Shown piece after piece: positions 43,219 to 52,247 of a stretch of 64,000 nucleotides of DNA. The position numbers and the translations under genes were made by a program. This stretch comes from Trebonia sp963785645. Its GTDB lineage: Bacteria; Actinomycetota; Actinomycetes; Streptosporangiales; Streptosporangiaceae. The notes below the pieces were generated by a model that ran no database searches, was not told where the DNA came from, and saw nothing but the letters and a program-made list of their open reading frames with translations. How positions within the stretch are numbered: the first letter of the stretch is position 1; each line of letters opens with the position of its first letter. Location of the stretch: the NCBI GenBank assembly GCA_963785645.1, contig CAWAWG010000003.1, positions 744,001 to 808,000 of the forward strand, in the 5' to 3' direction.

Positions 43219-44461
43219 CGGGCGCCCCGGCGGGTACCGGCCGGCCGAAGGTCGCGTCGGTGATCGCCGGGACCTTGTGCCATTGACCGTCCTCCGCTGA
43301 CGCGGCCGCGGCGGCCAGCACCTCGGCGTCGGACTGCGCCTCGAAGATCGTGGAGTTGCGGCGCTCGCCGCCCCGCAGCGCCGCCAGGAACTTCCTGGCC
43401 TCGATGACCTTCAGGTCGTCGTAGCCCATGCTGTTGGCCGGCCCGGGTTGGAACCGCGCGTAGTCGCCCATCGAGGAGTTGGCCAGGATGGTGGTGTAGC
43501 CGACGTTCGGGCCGCCGCGGCCCAGGCAGAGCCGCAGCTCGTTCATCTGCTCGTAGTTCCACGTGGCCGACCCCTCGGTGCCGTACACCTCGATGGCCAG
43601 GCCGCACTGCGGGCCGACGATAACCCGTGATGCCTCCAGGGTCCCGACGGTGCCGTCGGTGCGGGGACCCGCGGCGAACCGCACCAGGGCGGCGGCGTAG
43701 TCGTCGTTCTCCACCGGTGCCAGCTCGCCGTTCTCGATCACGGCGAAGTGCGTGCCGGAGCCCATGGGCAGGATCGGCCGCTGCCGGTGGAACGTCGACA
43801 GCAGCGAGCACACCTCGCTGACCGGCCCGATGACGTACTGAACCAGGTCGACGACGTGGCTGAGCAGGTCGCCGAGCGCGCCGGAGCCGGCGTACTGGCG
43901 GCGGAACCGCCACGACAGTGCGCCGTTGGGCTCGGCCGCATAGCCGCAGAAGAACACGCAGCGGACGTTGGTGATCCGCCCGAGTTCCCCGTCGGCGACA
44001 AGTTCACGGATCCGCTCGACGGCTGGCGCGCCCCGGTAGTTGTAGCCGATTGACGTCTCCACCCCGGCGGCCCGGGCGGCGGCGGCGACGGCACCGGTCT
44101 CGGTGGCGTCCCGGCCGACCGGCTTCTCGATCCAGAACGGCTTGCCCGCCTCGGCGGCGGCGACGGCGATCTCCCGGTGGACGTGGTTGGGCGCGCAGAT
44201 GGAGACCACGTCGACCTCAGGATCGGCCAGCACGTCCCGGTAGTCGGTGCTCGACCTGGCATAGCCGAGCACATCGCGGGCGTACTCGGCGCGGTCCGGC
44301 GCGGTGTCGGCCGCGTGCACCAGCCGGGGCCGCAGGCCCAGTTCCGGGTAGACGACGGGAATCGCCTGGTAGGCGCGGGTGTGCAGCCGACCCATCCACC
44401 CGACGCTGATCAGCCCTACGCCCAGGTTGGCGGGGCCGTCGGCTGCGTGGTTGTCAGTCAT
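43211..44461 (-). CDS. Gfo/Idh/MocA family oxidoreductase, long form (paralogue A)
   Basis: The 416-residue protein reads GVGLISVGWMGRLHTRAYQAIPVVYPELGLRPRLVHAADTAPDRA, VVSICAPNHVHREIAVAAAEAGKPFWIEKPVGRD (EKPxG catalytic Lys), and GALGDLLSHVVDLVQYVIGP. It is very similar throughout to the protein at 55794. It likely oxidises a cyclitol or sugar hydroxyl with NAD(P). ATG 44461 overlaps the aldolase stop (ATGA), giving tight coupling. Confidence 0.9.
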   Translation of the reverse strand: MTDNHAADGPANLGVGLISVGWMGRLHTRAYQAIPVVYPELGLRPRLVHAADTAPDRAEYARDVLGYARSSTDYRDVLADPEVDVVSICAPNHVHREIAVAAAEAGKPFWIEKPVGRDATETGAVAAAARAAGVETSIGYNYRGAPAVERIRELVADGELGRITNVRCVFFCGYAAEPNGALSWRFRRQYAGSGALGDLLSHVVDLVQYVIGPVSEVCSLLSTFHRQRPILPMGSGTHFAVIENGELAPVENDDYAAALVRFAAGPRTDGTVGTLEASRVIVGPQCGLAIEVYGTEGSATWNYEQMNELRLCLGRGGPNVGYTTILANSSMGDYARFQPGPANSMGYDDLKVIEARKFLAALRGGERRNSTIFEAQSDAEVLAAAAASAEDGQWHKVPAITDATFGRPVPAGAPGD

Positions 44462-45270
44462 TCTCCTTCTTTCCCTGTGATGCCGGTCCGGGCGCGGGCC
44501 TGGGCCAGGTTCGAGGCGACAGCGGCCGCCAGCAAGGTGGTGTCGGACCCGATCGCCACGAATGTCCAGCCCTGCGCCAGCCGGGCCGCGGCCGCGGCCC
44601 CGTCGGAGACGAGCAGTCCGCAGGCCTTGCCGTGCTCGTGGGCCGCCCGGCGGACCTGGTCAAGCGCGTCCACGAAGCTCGGCGCGGTCACGTCACCGGG
44701 CACGCCAAGGTCGTGGCTCAGGTCGCGCGGCCCGACGAACAGGACGTCGGCACCGTCGAGGCTGGCGATCTGGTCGGCCTGCGCCACGGCGGCGGCCGAC
44801 TCGATCTGCACCACCCCCAGGATTTCCCCGGCCGCGCGGTCCAGGGCCGCCGGGTCAAGACCGAACCGGCAGGCCCGGTTATAGGTGGCGACTCCGCGGT
44901 CTCCTGCTGGGGGGTACCGCAGGTGCGCCAGTGCCTCCGCGACCCCGGTGGCACTGTCGAGGCGCGGCAGCATCACGCCCGCGGCGCCGAGGTCGAGCAC
45001 GCGCCCGATCCTGATCCGCGCCGCGGACTCGACCCGCACGAGGGTCGGCACGCCGTAGGCCGCCGCGGCGGGGATGAGGTCGCGGGCCTGCTCCTCGCCG
45101 CCGGCGCCGTGCTCGAGGTCAAGCAGCAGCCAGTCCGCGCCGGCCGCGGCGCACACCTCGCCGGTGACGGCGGAGGCGGCACCGACGAAGATCCCGAGCG
45201 TCGCCTCGCCGGCCATGACCCGCCGCCGGAGGCGGCCGTGGTCGAGCGGGTCCCTTCCCATCTGGCTCAC
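44458..45270 (-). CDS. HpcH/HpaI family aldolase
   Basis: The TIM-barrel protein of about 270 residues has WLLLDLEHGAGGEEQARDLI, GVMLPRLDSA, VVQIESAAAVAQADQIAS and DVLFVGPRDLSHDLGVPG, the metal and substrate motifs of class II pyruvate aldolases such as HpaI and GarL. It cleaves a 4-hydroxy-2-oxo acid to pyruvate plus an aldehyde. GTG 45270 (AGAGG upstream) or ATG 45261 may be the start; a longer frame overlaps iolD. Its presence beside iolD, with no iolJ-like gene, is unusual. Confidence 0.88.
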   Translation of the reverse strand: MSQMGRDPLDHGRLRRRVMAGEATLGIFVGAASAVTGEVCAAAGADWLLLDLEHGAGGEEQARDLIPAAAAYGVPTLVRVESAARIRIGRVLDLGAAGVMLPRLDSATGVAEALAHLRYPPAGDRGVATYNRACRFGLDPAALDRAAGEILGVVQIESAAAVAQADQIASLDGADVLFVGPRDLSHDLGVPGDVTAPSFVDALDQVRRAAHEHGKACGLLVSDGAAAAARLAQGWTFVAIGSDTTLLAAAVASNLAQARARTGITGKEGE

Positions 45271-45301
45271 TAGGCTGCCTCTCTCGTCACGGCTTGCTGG
45301 C

Positions 45302-47278
45302 TCAGCACGGGGGCCGCTGATCGGGCAGGCCGGCTTCGTATTCGGCGCGCAGGGCGGCCACGGCGGGGTCCGCCGCCACCTCCGCCGGCGCGACGTCCCA
45401 CCAGACGCCCGCCCCGGGGAGGTCGGCATGCGGGATCACCGGGACGACGATGACGACCGGGCCGCGGTGGTCCCTGGTCGATGCCAGGGCCTCCCGCACC
45501 TGGGCGGCCGACGTGGCGCGGACCGCGTGCGCGCCCAGGCCTGCCGCCGTCTTGGCCAGGTCGACGCGGAGGTAGTCGCCGTCCAGCCGGGCCTGCTTGT
45601 CCTGTGCCTGGCCGCCCGCGATGGACAGCGCCTCGCCGCGGTACCTGAACTCGTTGCCGAACTCGGCGCCGCTGCGGCTCATCTGCAGCCGGTGGATGAC
45701 CTGGTAGCCGTGGTTCTCCGCCACCACGATGGTGACGGCGAGCCGCTCCTGCATCGCGGTGACGATCTCGGTGGGCGCCATCAGGAAGGTGCCGTCGCCG
45801 ATGAGCACGGTCACCCTGACGTCGGGATCGGGCTCGGCCAGCCGCACCCCGATCCCCGCCGGCAGCTCATAGCCCATGCAGGAGAACCCGAACTCAAGGT
45901 GGCAGTGGCGGCCCCCCGTCGCGTCCCATACCTTCAGCAGGTCGCCCGGCGGGCCGCCCGCGGCCGCGATGACGACGTCCCCCGGCCTGGCGCTGGAGTT
46001 CAGGATGCCGATGAGCTGGCCCTGGGTCAGCTCGGCGCCGGTGCCGCGCACGACCTCCGAACCGGCGGGCAGGGCGGCCCAGTCAAATGGCTCATCCGGG
46101 CTGATGGCCGCGGTGCGCAGCGGCGCCCAGGAGGCCGTCTCCTGCTCGACTCGCTGCCGCCACTGCGGCCGGGCGGCGATGCCGCCGGCCTCGACCGCGT
46201 CGGCCAGCGCCGCGAGCGCTCGCTTCGCGTCGGCGACGATGCCGACGGCGCCCATCCGGTCGGCGTCGCGGACATCCAGGTTGATGCTGGCGAACCGGAC
46301 GCCCGGATCCTGAAACAGCGACTGTGACGCGGTGGCGAAGTCGGTGAGCCGGCTTCCGACGCTCAGCACCAGGTCGGCCTCGCGGGCCAGCCGGTTCACC
46401 GCGGGCGTGCCTTCAAGGCCGATGCCGCCGACCTGCCACCACGCCGGCGACTGGACCGCGCCCTTGCCGGCGAACGTCTCTGCCACCGGGATCCCCGCGA
46501 GCTCGGCCAGCCGCTCAAGCTCGGGAGTGGCGCCGGAGTAGACGACGCCGCCGCCGGCGATGATCAGCGGGCGCTCCGCCTCGATGAGCAGCTGGGCGAC
46601 CAGCCCGACCTCGGCGGGGTCGGGTGGCGGGCGCCGGATCCGCCATGTCCGGTCGGCGAAGAACTCCACCGGGAAGTCGTGGGCGTACGACTGGATGTCC
46701 TGCGGGAGCGACAGGACGACGGCTCCGGTCTGGACCGGGTCAACCAGCACCCGGACGGCGGCCGGCAGCGCGGTGAGCAGCTGCTCGGGCCGGGTGATCC
46801 GGTCGAAGAAGCGCGCCACCGGGCGGAACGCGTCGTTAACGGACACGTCGGCTTCGGACGGGTGCTGAAGTTGCTGGAGCACCGGCCCCTGGCGCCGGGT
46901 GGCGTAGCTGTCGCCGGGCAGCAGCAGCACGGGAAGCCGGTTCACGGTCGCGAGGGCCGCCCCGGTGACCATGTTCATCGCCCCGGGACCGATCGAGGCG
47001 GTCACCGCCAGCGTCGCCTGGCGACGTGCGTGCTTGGCGTACCCGGTGGCCGCGTGCACGAGCGCCTGCTCGTTCCTGCCCTGCACGAACGGCATTGCAT
47101 CGGAGAACTGGTCGAGCGCCTGACCCAGGCCCGCGACATTGCCGTGGCCGAATATCCCGAGGGTGGCCGGGATGAGCCGGCGCCGATGCCCGTCGGTCTC
47201 GGAGTACTGGCGGGACAGGTAGCGGACGACCGCCTGGCCGACGGTCATCCGCACGGTCCACTGATGCTGGGAACTCAC
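45302..47278 (-). CDS. iolD: IolD: 3D-trihydroxycyclohexane-1,2-dione acylhydrolase (TPP enzyme)
   Basis: The 658-residue ThDP enzyme shows the IolD-specific start TVRMTVGQAVVRYLSRQYSE, then GIFGHGNVAGLGQALDQF, the catalytic-Glu region QGRNEQALVHAATGYAKH, and the TPP motif GDGTFLMAPTEIVTAMQERLAVTIVVAENHGYQVI. It hydrolytically opens the ring of trihydroxycyclohexanedione to 5-deoxy-glucuronate in myo-inositol breakdown. It is preceded by ALDH and a short VNTR and followed by the aldolase after 31 bp. The length is normal for the family. Confidence 0.93.
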   Translation of the reverse strand: MSSQHQWTVRMTVGQAVVRYLSRQYSETDGHRRRLIPATLGIFGHGNVAGLGQALDQFSDAMPFVQGRNEQALVHAATGYAKHARRQATLAVTASIGPGAMNMVTGAALATVNRLPVLLLPGDSYATRRQGPVLQQLQHPSEADVSVNDAFRPVARFFDRITRPEQLLTALPAAVRVLVDPVQTGAVVLSLPQDIQSYAHDFPVEFFADRTWRIRRPPPDPAEVGLVAQLLIEAERPLIIAGGGVVYSGATPELERLAELAGIPVAETFAGKGAVQSPAWWQVGGIGLEGTPAVNRLAREADLVLSVGSRLTDFATASQSLFQDPGVRFASINLDVRDADRMGAVGIVADAKRALAALADAVEAGGIAARPQWRQRVEQETASWAPLRTAAISPDEPFDWAALPAGSEVVRGTGAELTQGQLIGILNSSARPGDVVIAAAGGPPGDLLKVWDATGGRHCHLEFGFSCMGYELPAGIGVRLAEPDPDVRVTVLIGDGTFLMAPTEIVTAMQERLAVTIVVAENHGYQVIHRLQMSRSGAEFGNEFRYRGEALSIAGGQAQDKQARLDGDYLRVDLAKTAAGLGAHAVRATSAAQVREALASTRDHRGPVVIVVPVIPHADLPGAGVWWDVAPAEVAADPAVAALRAEYEAGLPDQRPPC

Positions 47279-47295
47279 CGGAGGGTTGCCTCTCT

Positions 47296-47350
47296 TGTAA
47301 CCACGGGTCTCGTAACCACGGGTCTCGTAACCACAGGTCTCGCTACCACG
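47296..47350. repeat. 15-bp tandem repeat (3.5 copies) between ALDH and iolD
   Basis: The unit CGTAACCACGGGTCT occurs at 47296-47310, 47311-47325 and 47326-47340 (with A for G once), then a partial copy enters the ALDH stop region. On the minus strand it looks like a repeated duplication of the last codons of ALDH (cccgtggta). It sits in the 5' leader of iolD. Confidence 0.8.
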
Positions 47351-48773
47351 GGCGGCCGTGCAGCACGACGGTCTTGGACTCTGTCATCTCGGCCACGGCG
47401 GAGCGCGGGCCTTCCTTGCCGATCCCGCTGCCCTTCAGCCCGCCGTAGGGCATCAGGTCGGCCCGCCACAGCGGAGTCCAGTTAATGTGGATGTTCCCGG
47501 CGTCGATTTCCCTGACGGCACGGACGACGGCGCTCACGTCGCCGGTGAAGATGCCCGCCCCCAGCCCGTAAGCGGTGCCGTTGGCCTGCGCGATCGCCGC
47601 GGTCCAGTCCGTTGCCGTGCTCACCGCGACGGCGGGGCCGAACAGTTCGTCCTGGCTGAACGCCGATGACGGGTCGACCCCGGCGACGACCGCCGGGGCC
47701 ACCGTGGCGCCGTCTCGCTCACCGCCGGTCAGGATCAGCGCGCCGTCGGCCTTCGCCTGGGCGATCGATGCCCGGACCCGCTCCGCCTCGGCGGCGCTGA
47801 TCAGCGTGCCCATCCCGGTCCCGAGGGAAAGCGGGTCGCCGGTGGTGATGGCCTCGACCCGGGGGACAAGAGCGTCGAGGAAGTCGCCGCTGATCTTCGG
47901 GTGGACGACCACGCGCTGGACCGAGATGCAGACCTGCCCGGCGTTGATGTACCCGCCGGCCGCCACCGCGGCCGCCGCGCTGTCGATGTCGGCATCGGGG
48001 AGGATGACGACGGGACACGACGCGCCGAGTTCCAGGGACAGCTTCTTGACCCCGGCCACCCGGGTGATGTGCTCGCCGGTCGCAGTCGACCCGGTGAACG
48101 ACACCTTGCGCACTCTCGGGTCGCTGACCAGCACGTCACCGAGGACCCCGCCGGGACCGGTGAGGACGGACAGTACGCCGTCGGGCAGGCCGGCGTCGAC
48201 GAAGCAGGCGGCCAGGGCGAGAGCGGTCAGCGGCGTGGTGCGGGCCGGCTTCAAGACAACCGCGTTCCCCGCCGCCAGCGCGGGGCCGAGCTTGTGCAGC
48301 ACGAGCAGCGCCGGGTAGTTGAATGGGGAGATCGCCGCGACCACCCCGCAGGGCTGGTGCACCGTGAAGCCGATCTTGTCGAGGCCCGTGCCGCGGTTGG
48401 CGTCCAGCGGGAGCGTGTCGCCGTAGAGGTGCGCTCCCTCGTAGGCGGACAGCCGGATGATGTCGCCAGAGCGGCCGGCCTCGCCGAGTGCCTCGGTGAT
48501 GGCCTTGCCGTTTTCTGTGCTGATCAGCCGCGCGATCTGCGGCGCCCGCTGGTCAGCGAGCTCGGCGGCGCGCAGCAGGATCCGCAGCCGCTCGTGCGCG
48601 GGCGTCCGGCGCCAGATGGCCGCGCCGTCCTGGGCCGCGTCCAGTGCGGCGTCCACGTCGACGGGACCGGCGACGGGTACCGTGCCCGCCACGGTGCCGT
48701 CGAACGGGGAGGTGATCTCTTCGGTCGATCCCGATGCCGCTGGCGCCCACTTCCCGCCGATCAGCATGTCCAT
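47343..48773 (-). CDS. NAD-dependent aldehyde dehydrogenase
   Basis: This 476-residue ALDH has Glu248 (SLELGASCPVV), nucleophile Cys282 (NAGQVCISVQR), VSFTGSTATGEH and the C-terminal GSGIGKEGPRSAVAEMTESKTVV. It is not of the CoA-acylating methylmalonate-semialdehyde (IolA) type: the usual FCAGQRC-like motif is absent. It should make a free acid from an aldehyde such as a uronate or semialdehyde. ATG 48773 sits 18 bp after the isomerase gene. Together with the aldolase it may define a non-phosphorylating branch of inositol breakdown (inference). Confidence 0.9.
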   Translation of the reverse strand: MDMLIGGKWAPAASGSTEEITSPFDGTVAGTVPVAGPVDVDAALDAAQDGAAIWRRTPAHERLRILLRAAELADQRAPQIARLISTENGKAITEALGEAGRSGDIIRLSAYEGAHLYGDTLPLDANRGTGLDKIGFTVHQPCGVVAAISPFNYPALLVLHKLGPALAAGNAVVLKPARTTPLTALALAACFVDAGLPDGVLSVLTGPGGVLGDVLVSDPRVRKVSFTGSTATGEHITRVAGVKKLSLELGASCPVVILPDADIDSAAAAVAAGGYINAGQVCISVQRVVVHPKISGDFLDALVPRVEAITTGDPLSLGTGMGTLISAAEAERVRASIAQAKADGALILTGGERDGATVAPAVVAGVDPSSAFSQDELFGPAVAVSTATDWTAAIAQANGTAYGLGAGIFTGDVSAVVRAVREIDAGNIHINWTPLWRADLMPYGGLKGSGIGKEGPRSAVAEMTESKTVVLHGRPW

Positions 48774-48791
48774 GTCGGTACCTCTCCTTGA

Positions 48792-49793
48792 TCAGGCCGG
48801 ATTGCTGAATGCCGCGTCGAACTGGCGAGCCGAGGCCTCGGCGCTGACCGACCGCACGAACCGCAGTGCCTCGGGAGCCGCCGTCTCGCGGTCGAGCCCG
48901 ACGTCCTCCCATTCGACGGACAGCGGCCCGTCGTACCCGATGCGGTTGAGCGCGCGCATGATCTCCTCCCAGTCGATGCCCCCGCGGCCGACCGAGCGGA
49001 AATCCCAGCCCCGGCGCGGGTCGCCGAATGGCAGGTGCGACGCGATGATGCCGTTGCGGCCGTTCAGACGGCGGGTGGCGTCCTTGCAGTGCACGTGGGT
49101 GACGCGGTGACCGTGGCCCTCGAGAAAGGCAACCGGATCGACCTGCTGCCAGTGGAGGTGGCTGGGATCGAAGTTAATGCCGAACGCCGGGTGCGGCATG
49201 GCGGCCAGGGTCCGCTCGGCCGTCCAGTAGTCGTAGGCGATCTCGGCCGGGTGGATCTCCAGGCCGAACATGACGCCCTCGGCCTGGTAGACGTCGAGGA
49301 TGGGGGTCCACCGCTCGACGAAGTCATCGAACCCCCGGTCAATCGTCTCGGGCGACACGGGCGGGAAGCCGGCCAGCATGTACCAGATGCTCGACCCGGT
49401 GAACCCGTTCACCCGGGTGACGCCGAGGGCGGCGGCCGCCCGCGCGGTGTCGGCCATCTCCCTGGCCGCTCGCTGGCGCACGCCCTCAGCGTCGCCGTCG
49501 CCCCAGACGTGGGCGGGAAGGATGGCCTGATGGCGGTGGTCGATGGGCACGTCGCAGACCGCCTGGCCGACCAGGTGGTTGGAGATGGCCCACACCTCAA
49601 GGCCGTGCTGCTTGAGCAGGGCATGCCGGTCCTTGACGTAACCCGGGTCGCTCAGTGCCTGCTGAACGCTGAAGTGGTCACCCCAGCAGGCCAGCTCAAG
49701 GCCGTCGAACCCCCACCGGGCAGCCTTGGCGGCGAGCTCGGCGGCCGGCATGTCGGCCCACTGGCCGGTGAACAAGGTGACGGGTCTGCTCAT
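48792..49793 (-). CDS. Sugar phosphate isomerase/epimerase family TIM-barrel protein
   Basis: The 333-residue AP-endonuclease-2-like barrel has LFTGQWADMPAAELAAKAARWGFDGLELACWGDHF at the start. Metal-ligand positions are seen in FGLEIHPAEIAYD (Glu), FGINFDPSHLHWQ (Asp, His), VTHVHCKDA and LSVEWEDVG. It resembles IolE/IolI-type inosose dehydratases and isomerases but is longer. It acts on a keto-cyclitol or keto-sugar. It lies between LacI and ALDH in the operon with 14- to 18-bp gaps. Confidence 0.87.
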   Translation of the reverse strand: MSRPVTLFTGQWADMPAAELAAKAARWGFDGLELACWGDHFSVQQALSDPGYVKDRHALLKQHGLEVWAISNHLVGQAVCDVPIDHRHQAILPAHVWGDGDAEGVRQRAAREMADTARAAAALGVTRVNGFTGSSIWYMLAGFPPVSPETIDRGFDDFVERWTPILDVYQAEGVMFGLEIHPAEIAYDYWTAERTLAAMPHPAFGINFDPSHLHWQQVDPVAFLEGHGHRVTHVHCKDATRRLNGRNGIIASHLPFGDPRRGWDFRSVGRGGIDWEEIMRALNRIGYDGPLSVEWEDVGLDRETAAPEALRFVRSVSAEASARQFDAAFSNPA

Positions 49794-49807
49794 GAGCGCT
49801 TGCTCCT

Positions 49808-50920
49808 CTAGCTTGGGCAGCCGCAGCTGCGGCGGATGATCAACTCGGGCGGAAGCCTGACCTCAGCCGGACGCGGACGATCTCGCGGGCTCCCCGCGGA
49901 ACCAGGAGCCTCCCTGGCCGCGTCGAGCTCATTGAGCAGCATGCGGGCGCTGATCTCGCCAAGCTGACGGTCGTGCCGCACCAGAGCGGTCATGGGCGGC
50001 TCAAGCAGGTCACCGCTGACCGGATCGTCGAAGGACACCAGCGCGATATCGGTGCCAACCTGGAGCCGGGCCCGCCGGAGCTGGCGGAGGGCACCCAGGG
50101 CCAGCGTGTCGCCGGCCGCGACGATCGCGGTCGGCGGGTCGTCGAGGGCCATGAGCGCGCCGACCGCTTCCTCGGCGCTTGCCTCCGTCCACTCGTAGTC
50201 ACCGCAGGCCAGGTACTCCGGCGGGACGGGCAGCCGCAGCGTGCCCATCGCGGTGCGGAATCCCTCCAGTCGCTCGGTCGCGGGCGCATGCTCGAGCCGC
50301 TGGATGTGCTCGCTTGGGCCGACAGGGCCGCCCAGGTACGCGATGCGCTGCTGGCCGTGCTCGCGAACCAGGTGCTCGACCAGCACCCTGATCCCGGCGG
50401 CGTTGTCCGGGCTCACCTGCCCCACGCCGATGTCCTTCAGGATGTGGTCGAAGAAGACCACAGGACCGCGGTCCGGGAAGTAGCCGCCGGACGTGGCCAC
50501 GAGCAGCCCGTCCACCTGGCGGGCGTGGAGCGTCCGCAGCGCGGCCGCCTCATGCTGTGCGTCCCGCTCGGTGTTCATCACCATGACCTGGTAGCCGCTG
50601 CTCTCCAGGACGTTCTGCGCCGCCTTGAGGACCGTGGCGTAGAACGGGATGGCGATGTCGGGCACCACCACCCCGATGAGCATCGACGACTGGGTGCGCA
50701 GCGAACGCGCCGAGATGTTGGGCGTGAAGCCCAGTTGGCTGGCCATCTCGCGCACCCGCTGGCGGGTGCTGGCCGGAATCCTGGTGTTGTTGTCGAGCGC
50801 GCGGCTCACCGTGGACGGCGAGACCCCGGCCGCGGCGGCCACCTCGGCGAGCGCGGGACGCCGGTCCGGCCCGGCCGCCCGGCGTCCCTCGCTCTCGTCC
50901 GGCTGCGCAGACGGATTCAT
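49808..50920 (-). CDS. LacI family transcriptional regulator
   Basis: The 370-residue protein has the LacI HTH and hinge helix (RPALAEVAAAAGVSPSTVSRALDNNTRIPASTRQRVREMASQLGFTPN) at about residues 21-68, followed by a periplasmic-binding-like effector domain (LIGVVVPDIAIPFYATVLKAAQNVLES). It is encoded inside the transporter operon between the permease and the isomerase genes, so it probably autoregulates. A LacI-like palindrome lies at 54411-54422 over the operon promoter. The C-terminus RRSCGCPS is Cys-rich. Confidence 0.92.
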   Translation of the reverse strand: MNPSAQPDESEGRRAAGPDRRPALAEVAAAAGVSPSTVSRALDNNTRIPASTRQRVREMASQLGFTPNISARSLRTQSSMLIGVVVPDIAIPFYATVLKAAQNVLESSGYQVMVMNTERDAQHEAAALRTLHARQVDGLLVATSGGYFPDRGPVVFFDHILKDIGVGQVSPDNAAGIRVLVEHLVREHGQQRIAYLGGPVGPSEHIQRLEHAPATERLEGFRTAMGTLRLPVPPEYLACGDYEWTEASAEEAVGALMALDDPPTAIVAAGDTLALGALRQLRRARLQVGTDIALVSFDDPVSGDLLEPPMTALVRHDRQLGEISARMLLNELDAAREAPGSAGSPRDRPRPAEVRLPPELIIRRSCGCPS

Positions 50921-50933
50921 GTTGCGCTGCCCG

Positions 50934-52247
50934 TCATCCGCCGGTCCGCGCGAAGATCCAGCGACGGTTCACGATGGAGTCGACGATGGTCGCGACGCCA
51001 AGGACAAGGCCCTCGGCGATGTACTGCGTCGCCGAGGATGCGCCGAGCAGGTCCAGGCCGTTGGCCAGCGACTCGATCAGCAGGGCCCCGATCAGCGCTC
51101 CCCAGACGTTCCCACGGCCGCCGAACAGGCTGGTGCCGCCGATGACGGCGGCCGCGATGGCGACAAGCAGCAGGTCCGGTGAGTTGGTATCCACCCCGAC
51201 CCCGAGAATCCGGGAGGCACCAAGGATCCCGGCGGCCGCGGCGAAGAACCCGTTGATGGCGAAGGCCGAAAGGAGCATCTTCCTCGGGGATATCCCGGCG
51301 CGGTTGGCAGCCTGACGGCTGCCGCCGACGGCGAACAGGTGTACTCCGAAGCGCGTTTGCGTGGTGATATAGGCGCATACGGCAATCATCCCGACAAACA
51401 GCGCCAGGAACAGCGGCAGGCCAAGATAGGAGTTCAGCAGCGACTCGGCCGCGACCACGACCGCCACCACCAAGGCCGTTGGCCAGATGACGATCCGCAC
51501 CAGGGACGCCCGGTCGGCCGACCTCCCTTCACCGTGCGGACGGGTTTCCCGGTACGCCAGCCAGCGGATCCAGACGAACGCCCCGACACCGAGCGCGATA
51601 AGGAGCCACGCGACGCCGTCCGGCACGAAGTCCGACGAATAGGACCCCAGGATCGTTGAGCCAAGGGGAATCTCCTGCGATGACGGCAGGATCACCAGCA
51701 GGAGACCGGACAGCACCAGCGACCCGCCCAGCGTCACGATCAGGGAGGGCGCACCGAACACGGTGATGATCAGCCCCTGCACCAGCGCGAACGCGACGCC
51801 GGCCGCGAGCCCGAGCGTGATGCCGACGCCGGTACTCAGGTGATGGACGACGATCGCGGACGCGGTGACGGTGGCGCACACCGCGCTGAGGGCAGCGACC
51901 GAGAGGTCAATCTCCCCGAGCAGCAGGACGAAGATCAGGCCGAGGGCCATCACCCCTACCTGGATGCTCTCGAGCAGCAGCTCGGTGACATTCCGCGGTG
52001 ACAGGAACAGCGAGGTCTGCACCTGGAAGATCAGCGCGACCGCCACCAGGGCGGCCACGCTCGCCGCCATCTGCATGCGGCTGGCGGGAACCTCCCGGAC
52101 CGCGGCCAGGACCGCCGTCAAACGGCCCGCGCCCCCGGATGCCGGGCGGCCGGCCGCGGATGCCGCCGGCCGAGGGTCCGGGGCACCGGGCGCTGCGCGA
52201 TCGGGTGCCAGCGCCCGCTGAGGCGTGCCTGAGGTTCTGCGGCTCAT
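50934..52247 (-). CDS. Sugar ABC transporter permease (RbsC-like)
   Basis: The 437-residue integral membrane protein starts with about 45 polar residues, then has multiple hydrophobic helices. Family motifs are VMALGLIFVLLLGEIDLSVAALSAVCATVTA and GGTSLFGGRGNVWGALIGALLIESLANGLDLLG, typical of ribose/xylose-type permeases. A loop insertion of charged residues (ETRPHGEGRSADRAS) lies mid-protein. It forms the membrane channel with the ATPase at 52244, whose stop overlaps its start by 4 bp. It probably imports a cyclitol or pentose. Confidence 0.92.
   Translation of the reverse strand: MSRRTSGTPQRALAPDRAAPGAPDPRPAASAAGRPASGGAGRLTAVLAAVREVPASRMQMAASVAALVAVALIFQVQTSLFLSPRNVTELLLESIQVGVMALGLIFVLLLGEIDLSVAALSAVCATVTASAIVVHHLSTGVGITLGLAAGVAFALVQGLIITVFGAPSLIVTLGGSLVLSGLLLVILPSSQEIPLGSTILGSYSSDFVPDGVAWLLIALGVGAFVWIRWLAYRETRPHGEGRSADRASLVRIVIWPTALVVAVVVAAESLLNSYLGLPLFLALFVGMIAVCAYITTQTRFGVHLFAVGGSRQAANRAGISPRKMLLSAFAINGFFAAAAGILGASRILGVGVDTNSPDLLLVAIAAAVIGGTSLFGGRGNVWGALIGALLIESLANGLDLLGASSATQYIAEGLVLGVATIVDSIVNRRWIFARTGG

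Noticed and set aside
47296..47350. Possible CRISPR or integron-type repeat
   Set aside because: Fifteen-bp head-to-tail units without spacers; a simple tandem duplication.
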